Shown here in pieces: positions 34,200 through 45,200 of a DNA stretch of 64,000 bases. Under the pieces are notes generated by a model. It saw only the letters and a list, made by a program, of their open reading frames with translations. It searched no databases and had not been told where the DNA came from. Source of the DNA: Amborella trichopoda (Eukaryota > Streptophyta > Magnoliopsida > Amborellales > Amborellaceae); contig NW_006500357.1 in assembly GCF_000471905.2 (NCBI RefSeq), positions 2,804,330-2,868,329 on the forward strand. Reading direction: 5' to 3'. The translations under genes and the position numbers were made by a program. Numbering within the stretch: the stretch's first letter is position 1; each line of letters starts with the position of its first letter.

Positions 34200-34980
34200 A
34201 TTTGCTTAGGTTCTTTGTCTTTGAGGTCCATGTTAAAAATGGACGTTAAATGATCTGGAGATGCATGCATCCCATGACGCGTACAATACTGTTAGTTTAA
34301 GATGCGCACCACACGAACTCGCCTTAGTCTAACAGTGAGTCTGAGGCCCGAACCAATTTTAGGATCATTTCAGCAACCTTCGGGATGCAAGTAAAAAGAA
34401 GTTGAATAATACGCTAAAATGTACAAAAATCCCGAGTTTCTCTTTGATGAACTGTGTGTGTCTTCAAGCTGGTTGAAACGTTAGTTTTAAAAAAGTAGTT
34501 AAAGTTAAGTAGATCTATAAATTTATGAAAATCTTGAAAATAGACTGTCTAGATAATATATTGTAAGATACATTATTTCTAGGACTCAAAATCTCTTTTT
34601 TTTTTTTATATATATTTATACATTTCAATGTTGAAATGATCAATTAGATGGTTTTTCAACATTAAAACAGCCTTTTCCAATGAATTTTTGAGGTGCATGT
34701 ATAATTCTATATTTTAAGGTTGCAACCTTATATAAACATTTTCCTTATTTTAATATTTGCTCAGGTTCTTTTTTGGCTGAGGTCCATGTTAAAAATGGAC
34801 GTTTAAGAAATGTACACCACACGGACTCGCCTTAGGATAACGTCGAGTCAAAGGCAGCAATTATGAGAGCATTACAGTAACATCTGGGATGAAATTAAAA
34901 ATAAGTTGATGCCCTAGAATGTAGGAATATCGTATGCAAAAATATGCTTAAGTTTCTCTTTGATCAACTATCTACGAGAA
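34200..34980. repeat. Direct segment duplication flanking a family-A MITE
   Basis: 34200-34455 and 34753-34980 share blocks in the same order: GAGGTCCATGTTAAAAATGG, CACACGAACTCGCCTTAG-like, GTTTCTCTTTGAT. Between them lies family-A copy A5 in reverse orientation (about 34480-34746), ending AGGTTGCAACCTTATATAAA. Confidence 0.65.
34480..34746 (-). mobile_element. MITE family A, truncated copy A5
   Basis: Keeps the AGATCTATAAATTTATGAAAA to AAGGTTGCAACCTTATATAA half. The other inverted end is missing. Confidence 0.65.
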
Positions 34981-36654
34981 GGGCTGCGATCGTGGTGGTA
35001 GTGTCCCCTATCTTAGTTGTGTTTTCTATTCCCACTAACACAAGCGATTAACACCTTAAAAAAAAACTACTAAACTTATTTCAAATAACTGTCTTCTAGC
35101 TTCTTCAAACTCTAGTTTTAGAAAAGTGGGATTTTTGCATATGGACTAGCTCACATTCCTAATGCTTGGTCTATAAGTTCGATATTATGACTGTGAGGTC
35201 CTACCCCATTTTTATTATGCATGCGATAAAGTCATACCCTTAGTGGTCGTTTGGATACCTGGAAATATATTGTATGTAAAGTATATTACTGGCATAATAC
35301 ATTACCTGCAAATAGATTGTTACTGTTTGGTTAGTATTTAGATGCAACCTGGGAAATACATTGCTACTGTTTGGCTATGTCTAGAAGAAATATAGGAAAT
35401 GCATTACTAGCACTTACCTATAAACTATCATTTCTTTCTTTTTTATCATAAAATTCCATTGAAATGCGGAATTAAAGTCATCATCAAACTTTTCAAAAAG
35501 ATTTTCTAATAATAACATCAACACCATTCCAAAAATATTTTTTAATAATAACTTGTATCATTCTAAATTCATCATGACACTATTGCCTGCTTTTTTTGCT
35601 TGTCTTTGGCACCTACATGGAATCACATGTCTTCTAACATGATTAGACTTTGGTTTCAATATCATAAGTCATTAGAATAATATGATTTTATTTTGATAAG
35701 CCTTATTTTTATTTATTTTTATAGAAGTCGTTCAAATGTCTCTCTATATAATTTCAAATAAACAATAAATTTATTATACTAATTTCAAAATCTTTACGAT
35801 ACAAGTTAAAAAATGGGAAGAAGTTTGATTAGTGAACTAGAATATTTGTAATTGCATTAGGAAATTTTGAGGCATCGGAGGAGACTAAAGAGGTATCTTA
35901 TTTCAATTGAGCTTTTACTAATATCTTATGAGGATTATGTTATGTGAAATATTTTATTATGACTGTGTTGTGTAATTTCTCATTGATTACCCATTATTAT
36001 TTTTATTATTTTTGTTTTTACATGAGAGTCGATGGCTTGAGATGAGGGGTACAACCCAAATTGGGGATAAAGAGATATAGAAATGGATGTTGAGTAGGAG
36101 ATTGTAGAAATGGATGTTGTGCATCAGACTGTAGAAATAGATATGCGCAGGAGAGTGTATAAATGGACGTGTGTATTATATGCAAACACTTAAAAGTGGA
36201 GTTTATCGGGAAAAAGTAGAAATGGATATGGGCAGGATAGAGGGAGAATGACAGTAAAATGGATGGGAACAGGAGAGTGTGAGAAATGGCATGAGATAGA
36301 TGATTTTTTTTGTAACAGGCGCATAGTTAGATTACCTGTTAAGCGCATAATGGATTTCACAACCATATTATGAGTGTAATAGATTTCACGTAATTTAGGG
36401 AAATCTTGTGTAAGTTATTTTCATTTTCTTACTGTTGAAGTGTACCCAAACATAGTAAATCTCATATTTCTTTATAATATGTTTCGGGGTAATAGATTTC
36501 CATTTGGATCCCTGAATTTTTCAATCCTAGGAAAAGCCAATCCAGGAATTGAGAATTATTGGAATTGACATTTCCTAGAATCTGGTTTATGTTGTTTGGA
36601 TTGCATATGGTAGAAATCAAGAAAATGCAAATTCCCTGTTTGGATTGCCCGGAA
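34981..36654. other. Non-coding DNA with GTTTGGAT-type repeats
   Basis: Several copies of GTTTGGAT/TGTTTGG and GGAAAT.TATT motifs in both orientations (35248, 35325, 35372, 36500, 36596, 36640) suggest decayed hAT- or PIF-type miniature elements. Ends and duplications could not be fixed. A five-fold GTAGAAATGGAT-like repeat lies at 36060-36300. Confidence 0.35.
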
Positions 36655-38045
36655 TATAATGTAAATCCTTTCTCTCTCTCTAAAAATTTTGAGATACTTT
36701 CTCTCTCTAAAATTTTAATACTCTCTTCTATCTCTCTCTAAAATTTTAATACTCTCTTCTATCTCTCTAAAAAATTTGAGATAGTTTCTCTCTCTGAAAA
36801 TTTTATATATTCTCTCTAAATTTTGATAAAATTTCTCTCTCTAAATTTTGACATACTTTCCCTCTTTCTAAAACTAAAAACTTGAATAAGTTTTGCTTTC
36901 TAAATAATTTCAAGTAGTTTCTCTCTCTAAAATATGATATAGTTTCCCTCTCAAAAATTTTAAGGTACTTTCTCTATCTAAAACTTGAAATTTGAGATAG
37001 TTTCTTTCTAAAAATTTTAAGATAGTTTCTCTCTCTAAAATATTTTTGGTACTATCTCACACTAAAATTTGATATAGTTACTCTCTCTAAAATTTTAAGA
37101 CGCTTTTTCTCTCTAAAACTTAAATTTTGAGATAGTTACTCCCAGTAAAATTTTATGGTAGTTTCTCTCTCGAAAATTTTAATATCTTTTCTCTCTATAA
37201 AACTTAAAATTTGACAAAGTTTCTCTATCTAATTTTTTTAAAATAATTTCTCTCCCTAAATATTTCAGCTACTTTCTAGTTCTAAAATTTGACATAGCTT
37301 CTCTCTCAAAAGTTTTAAGATATTTTCTCTCTAAAACACAAAATTTGAGATGTTTCCCTCTCTAAAATTTTTAAGGTATTTCTTTCTCTAAAATTTTAAT
37401 ACTCTCTAAAACTTAAACTTTCATATAGTTTCCCTATCTAACATTTTTTAATTGTTTGTCGCTAAAATGTTTAGGTACTTTCTCTACCTAAAATTTAATA
37501 TAGTTTATTTCTCTAAAGTTTTAAGATATTTTCTCTCTCTAAAACATAAAATTTGAGATAGTTTCCCTCTTTTAAAATTTTTAGGTAGTTTCTCTATCTA
37601 AAATATGATATAATTTCTAATCTCTAAAATTGTAATATGCTCTCTCTAAAACTTAAAATTTAAGATAATTTCTCTCTCTCTCTTAATATTTTGAGTTGCT
37701 TCTCTCTAAAAACATTTTGGTAGTTCATCTTTCTAAAATTTATAGTTTCTCTCTTTAAAATTTTAAGATACTTTCTCTCTCTAAAACATAAGATTTGAGA
37801 AAGTTTCTCTCTCTAAAATTTTAATATGGTCTCTCTAAAACATTAAATTTGAGATAATTTCTCTCTCTAAAAATTTTAGATACTTTATCTCTCTTAAAAA
37901 ATTCATGTATTTTCTCTCTCTAAAAACTTTTGTATGCTTTCTCTTTCTAAAATTTTGTATAGAATCCTTTTCTAAAATTTTAATATGTTTTCTCTCTCTA
38001 AAATTTGATATAGTTGCCCTCTTTAAAATTTTAATATTTTTTTAT
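36655..38045 (+). repeat. 1.4-kb degenerate TTTCTCTCTCTAAAATTTT array
   Basis: Some thirty to forty imperfect units of about 35-40 bp alternate 'ATAGTTTCTCTCTCTAAAAT' with 'ACTTTCTCTCTCTAAAACTT'. The same unit occurs inverted at 24727-24788 and 30173-30560. No open frame crosses it. Confidence 0.88.
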
Positions 38046-38448
38046 TCTCCAATTCAACCTATTTTGGTGGAATTGAGATTTCCACAATTTAAGCTTAAAA
38101 TAAGCATTCTGGAATCCCACAGAAATCTCACTTCCAACGGAAATGTAAATTCTAAGCGAACCAAACATGATTGGCCCAGCTTTTTTGGGAAAATTTAATC
38201 CTAGAAAGCTGAATCCAATGAACCAAACGGGCCCTAGGGTTCAACATAGACTCACACGTGTTGATCTGCTCCGCTTTTATGATGACCTTTTTTGTGTCTT
38301 ATTCATTATCGTCATGAAGGATCATTGGCATGAGTTCGTCCTCTACCAACAAGGCTTTATGTGGGCAAAGCCACGAAGAGCACAGTGAAGCGGCCAAGCC
38401 ACGAAGAGCCCAGTGAATCATCCCATTCAATGGTTGCCATGGCTTTAT

Positions 38449-38893
38449 TGTTAGGACATGGATATACATCGTTATAGATACATATCAATATATCTTTTGA
38501 TAAGATTAGGATATGTATCATATAGATACATATCAGTAGTATGGATATGCATATGTATTGATATATNNNNNNNNNNNNNNNNNNNNNNNNNNNNNNNNNN
38601 NNNNNNNNNNNNNNNNNNNNNNNNNNNNNNNNNNNNNNAAGATTAGGATATGTATCATACGGATACGTATCAGTAGTATGGATATGCATCTGTATGGATA
38701 CATATCTCTTGATAAGATTAGGTGGTGTCTATCCATAACCATTGGTATTTATCTTTAATTGTTACTGGCCATATATTTATACAAAGTCTTATTTATTCTT
38801 GATTAAGAAATTTAATAAAGTTCTCGACAGTATTCCGAAATAATCTTCCATGGGGGTCTAAGGCCCAAATATACAGAAATATAGTTTCTAACA
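38449..38893 (+). repeat. 5' LTR with assembly gap
   Basis: Contains internal units of about 63-66 bp (AAGATTAGGATATGTATCAT...GTAGTATGGATATGCAT). The N run 38567-38638 lies inside this repeat. If the gap length is right, this LTR is about 60 bp longer than the 3' copy, or one extra unit. Confidence 0.88.
38567..38638. other. Assembly gap (72 N)
   Basis: Unknown bases inside the tandem-repeat part of the 5' LTR. Frames drawn across it are meaningless. Confidence 1.
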
Positions 38894-39429
38894 TGGTTTA
38901 GTATTTTGAGTCTTGATAATTTAGTATTTCATCTCTCAAGCATCGAGCCTTTGTGTCTAGTTTCTCTGATCAATGAATTTGAAGTTATACGTTTTTAAGT
39001 GTAGAGAGAGAAAGCGAAAAAGATAAAGAGAGAAAAGGAGGGGTTTTGGTTGGAGTGCTTATCCGTGTCTCTTACCAAAAGGTTTTTTTATGTTTTCTCT
39101 GGTTTTTAGAGCAAGAAGGATATTCTTGTGCTTTTGTGTGGGCTTGTTGAGAGAGAAAGAGAGGGGTTTTGGTCTGAGGGCTTATTCCTTTCTACTGGCA
39201 AGAGATTTTGGAATTTTTTTCATTTTCTCTTCTCTCTCTCCTAGGAATTGCAGAGTTCTAGCTTTTAGTTCATTGTTTTGTAACCAAATTAAAACCAAAA
39301 AACAAAAGTACAATTAGTTTTGTTTCATTCTCTAGGATTGCAGTCTTATGTTTTTAGTTCTATCCAAATCTAGTCAATTTTTTTTTTATAAGAATATCAA
39401 AATCCAAAAATTTGCAGTTGATGAGAAAC

Positions 39430-39800
39430 GCCTGGCAACAGTGGCAGTGGCAGTTGCTTGGGTAGCATAAGTGAAGACGAAGATGAGAGCCTTGATGATT
39501 GGGAAGCTGTCGCTGATGCCCTTCAAATTTTGCCTAGGATTTCTCTAGAAATTTCAGGAAAACCATTAGAGACCAACACCACCACCAAGCCCTCAAGCCC
39601 TCATTGTATCCTAATGGGGGGCACTAGTTGGAAGCGTGAAACCCGTCTACATGCCTAAACTGAACCATTTCGAGAATTGAACTGCTCGGGCATGGCGACC
39701 TGATGGTGCCTTGGCTCGGGCCTGGGCCCCAGAGATCACCGTATAGAGAGAGTTGTTGTGATCTGCTCAAGATATGCCATCCATTAGCCATTTGGGGCAT
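39430..39800 (+). pseudogene. Captured host exon fragment inside the LTR element
   Basis: From about 39455 the frame reads GSISEDEDESLDDWEAVADA, then LQILPRISLEISGKPLETNT. Further on, in a shifted frame, comes RAWRPDGALARAWAP at about 39688-39735. Coding-like acidic sequence with an acceptor-like TTTGCAG at 39413-39419 is unusual for an LTR element interior. From memory, DDWEAVADAL followed by NCRAWRPDDA resembles a family of plant RING-type proteins, but no RING cysteines are present here. The parent gene is therefore tentative. Confidence 0.5.
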
Positions 39801-40031
39801 TATGAGGAGCACTATTGTGGGAAGCTCTCGATCCTCGTGGGAGCAAGTTGCTTCGAGAATTGAACTGCTCGGGCGTAGCGACCTGATGGTGCCTTGGCTC
39901 GGGCCTGAGCCCTAGAGATCATTGTATAGATGTTGTGATCTGCTCGAGATAAGCCATGCATTAGCCATTTGGCGCATTATGAGGAGGACTATTGCGGTAA
40001 GCTCTCGATCCTCGTGGGAGCAAGTTGCTTG
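39669..40031 (+). repeat. 183-bp tandem duplication in the LTR element interior
   Basis: Two copies beginning TTCGAGAATTGAACTGCTCG (39669 and 39852) and ending GGGAGCAAGTTGCTT. They differ at scattered sites and by a small deletion. Confidence 0.88.
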
Positions 40032-40134
40032 GATATGTCATTGCTATAGATGGCGGTGTTTCAAAGTTTTCGGATTTTCTTTTGATTTATGTTGGCTTTT
40101 CCAAATGCATCTTGTTTGATAATCGAATCTTTCG

Positions 40135-40470
40135 ATCCCGATTTATAATCAAGTTTTTCGTTACTTGATCCAGTTTGATGATTGAGTTTTTCGTTACTCA
40201 ATCCTATTGGATGATGAAGTTTTTCCTTACTCCATCCTGTGTGATAATCGAGTTTACTCGATCCTGTGTGATAATCGAGTTTACTAGATCCTGTCTTTTT
40301 CGGATGTCTATATTTAACGATTTAGTTTTTCGTTACTCAATCCCAATAGATGATGGAGCTTTGCGTTACTCCATCTTGTTTGATGATCGAGTTTTCTGTC
40401 ACTCGGTCCCGTATGTTCCGAAGGTCTGTTTGTCTGTTGTTGATCGAGTTTTTCTTTATTCGATACAAGT
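40135..40470 (+). repeat. GATCGAGTTTTTCGTTACTC minisatellite
   Basis: About nine degenerate units of 28-40 bp (TGATGATCGAGTTTTTC..TACTCGATCCTGT) sit between the 183-bp duplication and the 3' LTR. Confidence 0.8.
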
Positions 40471-40671
40471 TGTTCATGAGGCCGTCTGTTCCTGAGGCTT
40501 GTTTGCGCACCATTGCAATCTGTGCTTGTTGTTCAAGCAATATGTACCTGTTGTTCAAGCAATTTGTTCTTGTTGTTTAAGTAATTTGAATATCACCACT
40601 CATTTTTGGCAACTTTGTATTGTTAAAACTCCAGTTGCTTTGTGTCAAAGCATCTTGAGTTTGAGGGGGAG

Positions 40672-41056
40672 TGTTAGGATATGGATATACATCGTTACGG
40701 CTACATATCAATGCATCTCTTGATAAGATTCGGATATGTATCATACAGATACATATCAGTAGTATGGATATGCATCTGTGTGGATACATTTATCTCTTGA
40801 TAAGATTAGGATATGTATTATATGGATACATATCAGTAGTATGGATATGCTTCCATATAGATACATATCTCTTGATAAGATTAAGTGGTGTCTATCCATA
40901 ACCATTGATATTTATCTTTAATTGTTACAGGTCGTATATTTATACAGAGTCTTGTATATTCTTGATTAAGCAATTTAATAGATTTCTCTACAGTATTCTG
41001 AAATAATCTTCCTTGGAGACCTAAGGCCCAAATATACAGAAATACAGTTTCCAACA
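40672..41056 (+). repeat. 3' LTR of the captured-DNA element
   Basis: Starts TGTTAGGATATGG directly after GAGGGGGAG and ends CAGTTTCCAACA. It holds two internal GTAGTATGGATATGC units. Confidence 0.9.
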
Positions 41057-41061
41057 TTTAT

Positions 41062-41285
41062 TACCCTCCAATAGCTGTCATGACTTTATTACCAGACTTG
41101 GGAGAGCTAAAATCAGCAAGGAGCCCAGTGAAGCATCCCCTCAAATGGCCGTCATGACTTTATTACTGGACTTGGGAGAGCTAGAATTAACAAGGAGCCC
41201 AGTGAAGCATCCCCTCCAATGGCTGCCATGACTCCTGACTTTATTATCGGACTTGGGAGAGCTAGAATCAACAAGGCTCGAGGTA
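41062..41285. repeat. 72-bp tandem repeat array, the target of the LTR element
   Basis: Units of the type ATGGC.GTCATGACTTTATTA / GGACTTGGGAGAGCTAGAAT / GAGCCCAGTGAAGCATCCCC occur three times here. A partial unit lies left of the element (38395-38448). The retrotransposon therefore landed inside the array. Confidence 0.8.
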
Positions 41286-41895
41286 ACAAAAAAGTGTTAA
41301 CCATTTCCTCCACCATAAGAGTATCAACCATTTCCTACACTCCCAGAAGAGTGTCAACCATTTCCTCCACTTTTTTTTCATGCATAGGACCATGTGACGG
41401 GTCAGAATCAGAAGAATTGGGCATGAGATCGAAAGACAGAAGAAATGAAAATGCAAATTAACTCCATTAAGGGACTAACTTTGTCAGAATCGAGCATGAG
41501 AACTACGACTGCATGCACATCTAGCTTAGTGGCTTGGAAGCCATAAGGCACCCTTGACCATCTTCGAAAGTTCTAAATAATCTACTGATCAAACGTTGTA
41601 GGAGCAGACTGCTCTACATTCAGCCACGCCATAGCCCTCAGCGCTACGGACGACTGATAGCCAATTACAGGCTCTAAATAACCAGCCCAGCAAGAAGCCC
41701 AATTCTTTCATAACATAACGGGGTTGAAGAAATGAAAATGCAAATTAACTCTATTAAGGGAATAAATTTGCAAGCGATGCTGCTATAGGTATGAAGCTTA
41801 TTTATATAGTTTTTGGCTACCAAAAAAACTATCGACAATTGCAATGAATACTACAAAATATAGTTACTATAATGGATTCCATTATATCATAAAAT

Positions 41896-42259
41896 TGTTG
41901 AAAAAATTGAGGGAAGAGATAGACCCACTCCTAGGATTAGAGGTAGTGTCTTAAGACTATCGATCGTAATGATCAGACTTTTACCCGAACTGTGAGAACT
42001 CTGTAAATTTATGTGTACCTCTCCATGGCCGTGAAACCCTTCTTAAAGAGGGATGGAGGAGGCCGTTCTTCAATGTTCGGCTTCCTCTTGAAATCTCTGA
42101 GAAAACGTGGCCCTATAATCCTGGGAAGTGGGTGGTTACTTTTTAGCCAACGGAACTTTATCTCTCTAAGAAGCCTCACTTTTTTAGTGATAAGCAATAA
42201 ATTATAAGAGAGAAATATAGCATATTTAAATGCCCTATGGCCACACACACATACCAACA
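41896..42259 (-). repeat. 3' LTR of Copia 3
   Basis: On the plus strand it reads TGTTGAAAAAATTGAGGG...CACATACCAACA. The inner half has no partner at the other end of the element. Confidence 0.85.
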
Positions 42260-42289
42260 TCTCCCACTTGGCCACGAGAGCCAGATATA

Positions 42290-45200
42290 TTGAAATATCA
42301 TAAAGTCTTTACCACTTAATGAATTTAACATTATGTGTATATTTTTGTCATGAGGCTTTCCTGTAAGTGCAGTTATACATCTCATAACAAAAAATATCCA
42401 AAATCATGTCATGGTTTTTCACGCTAATGTTGTTTTCCTCTCATGACCAAGACATCAAAAAATATTCCATTTGGGAGTTCCTTACTTAAATATTTTGAAG
42501 TCCCATCAAAGCTACATGCTTTGATAATATTTCTGCACTCAATTCATTTGTTAATGGGTCGGCAATCATATCTTAAGATGACAAATAACTTATAATTATA
42601 TCATTATTTTCAATAATATCACAAATATAATGATAATCAATTTCAATGTGCTTACCCTTGGAGCTATAAGCTTCATTTCTAATTGATGAAATAACAGCTT
42701 GATTATCTTAAAAAAATTTAACCGGCCTGTCAGCTATATCCAGCTTCAAATCATTTATGAAGCGTTTAATCTAGAAGGCATAAGTTGTAGCAATGCTACA
42801 AGCAATATACTCGGCTTCCATAGTATACCGAGCTACACGACCTTGTTTCTTACAAGACTAAGAAATACATCCACCTCCAAAGATGAATACAATTCCTGAG
42901 GTTGATTTTCTATCATCTGGGTCTCCTGCAAAATCTGCATCAGAGTACCCAGTAACCTCTAAGTTGTCAGCTTGGAAGCACAACTTGTAATTTTTAGTTT
43001 TTTTGAATATATCTGAGTATCCTTTTTACAGTTTGTCAAGGAGCCATTCCATGATTACTTTGAAATCTACTAACAAGATCATATGCATGACTCAAATCTG
43101 TTCTTGTACACAACATGACATAATTTATACATCTTACAGCTTGAGCATATGGAATTCTTTCCATTTCAGCTTTGTCACTATCATTTAATGGACACATTTT
43201 CTTTGATAATTTCAAGCCTTTACAAACAGCTGTATCTATAAGCTTGCAATTTTCTATCTTAAATCTCTTTAAAGCACTTACTAAATAATTTTCTTGAGAT
43301 AAGCATAGAAGTCTTGAACTTCTATCTCTTGTTATCTTAATGCCTAATACATATGAGGCTTCTCCCATATCTTTCACCCCAAAATGGGAACTTAGCCATG
43401 ATTTGGTATGGTTAATCATGCCAATATCATTATCGGCTATCAAAATATCATCCACATGTAGTGACTATATAACAAAATTGCTCCCACTATTCCAGACATA
43501 TACGCAATGGTCTAACCTATTGGTTATATAACCAATTTCAGTGATTGAATTATGAAAAGTAAAGTACCATTGCCTAGAAGACTGTTTTAAACCATAAAAA
43601 GATTTCTTAAGTTTATATACTTTGCCTTCTTGGCCTTTAACTACATATCTTTCTGGTTGTTTCATATATATATCTTCTTTTAAGTCTCCTTTTAAGAAGT
43701 TGTTTTGACATCCATCTAAAATAATTCTAGATCATAATATACAACGAATGCAAGGATTATCCTAATAGATGAAGATTTTGCTACTGGAGAATAAGTTTCC
43801 ACATAATCTATGCCCTCCCTTTGGGTAAATCTTTTAGCTACCAACCTAGCTTTATATTTATCAATGGATCCATTTGCATTAAGCTTTTTCTTTAGGACCC
43901 ATTTGCACTGATGGCTTTTCTATCTTTAGGGAGGTCAACCAACTCTCAGACTTAATTTCTTTTAATAGAATCAAGTTCATCATCCATGACTTGAGTCCAC
44001 TCAGCTGAGTCATGTGAGCAAATAGCTTCACTGTAGCTACGAGGTTCATCTATTGTATCTTCACTCATTAAAGAGTAATTATCTTCATTCATAAATACAT
44101 AAAATTCTTCTAAAGTCGTAGGTGGGGCTCTAGTTCTTTTAGGCCAATCTGGTATACTTGATTCAATTGAATCATTCTTACCAAATGTAGAGGGAGTTTG
44201 AGAAACGGGGTCTTTCAGACCCTTATCTTTATTAATTTCATGTAAGTCAATAGGCTTATTTAAAATATTTTCATCATCTATATTTTTTAAGAAATGAGCA
44301 TCACGATCTACTAATGATCTAGTATCATGGTTATAAAATCTATACCCCTTAGAATTTTCTGAATAGCTTATAAAATAGCATTTTATAGTTTTACTTTGTA
44401 ATTTATCTATATTTTGTGTTGGTATAAGTACATATACCCAAGAACCCCAAACTTTCAAGATAGTAAGGTCAGGTTTCCTACCTGTCCATAATTCATATGG
44501 AGTTAAGTCTATAGATTTAGTTGGAACACAATTAATGATATATATTACAGTGTCAAGAGCCTCACCCCAAAAATGAGGTGATAAATTTGAAAGGCTCATC
44601 ATGGACGTAACCATGTCTATTAGAATTATATTTCTCCTTTCTGCTATACCATTTTGTTGTGGTGTATATGGCATAGTTGTTTGGTGAATTATATCATGCT
44701 CCTTACAAAATTCAGAAAATAAGGCGGAGCAATATTTACCTCCTCTATCTATGAGAAGAATTTTAATATTTTACCTAACTGATTTTCTACCTCAGCTTTA
44801 TATTCTTTAAATATTTCTAATGCATCTGATTTCTTACTAATTAGGTATACATATCCATAATGTTATGAAATATTCCATACCTCTATGTGTTTTCACATTT
44901 AATGGGCCACATATATCAGAGTGAACAATACTAAATAGTTCCCTAGACCTTTTCCCTTTAGGGAAAGGCTTCTTAGTTAATTTTTCAGAATACATGGCTC
45001 GCAGCTTTTGAATACAATTTCTCCTAAATTGGGGAGCAAGTCTCTTTTAACCATTTGATTCATTTTGTCTTTATTTATATGTCATAATCTTAAGTGTCAT
45101 AAATATGGATCATCCATACACATAAAAGCATCAATATAACTAGAAAATGATGAACTTTCATTAATATTCAGTCGGTACAAATTGTCAACTTTAATATTCT

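Larger units (their letters stand above)
38449..41056 (+). mobile_element. Non-autonomous LTR retrotransposon with captured host DNA
   Basis: LTRs 38449-38893 and 40672-41056 start TGTTAGGA and end CCAACA (5': CTAACA). The flanking 5-mers TTTAT (38444-38448 and 41057-41061) are identical. The purine tract GAGGGGGAG precedes the 3' LTR. The 1.8-kb interior has no gag, protease, reverse transcriptase or integrase. Instead it holds a host-like exon fragment, a 183-bp tandem duplication and a run of short 'GATCGAGTTTTTCGTTACTC' repeats. The sequence after the 5' LTR (TGGTTTAGTATT) is a poor match to the usual initiator-Met primer site. Confidence 0.88.

Noticed and set aside
36655..38045. Telomeric or centromeric satellite
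   Set aside because: The unit is not TTTAGGG-like, is highly degenerate, and is short; a local expansion or element body fits better.
35238..38236. A single 3-kb TIR element bounded by TAGTGGTCGTTTGG and CCAAACGGGCCCTA
   Set aside because: The ends agree for only about 14 of 19 bases and no target duplication of 3, 8 or 9 bp was found; several separate decayed elements are as likely.
38357..38758. Open frames across 38567-38638
   Set aside because: They cross an N gap inside an LTR; the visible parts are LTR repeat units.
40140..40460. CRISPR-like regular repeats
   Set aside because: Units are degenerate, without unique spacers, and lie inside a plant LTR element.
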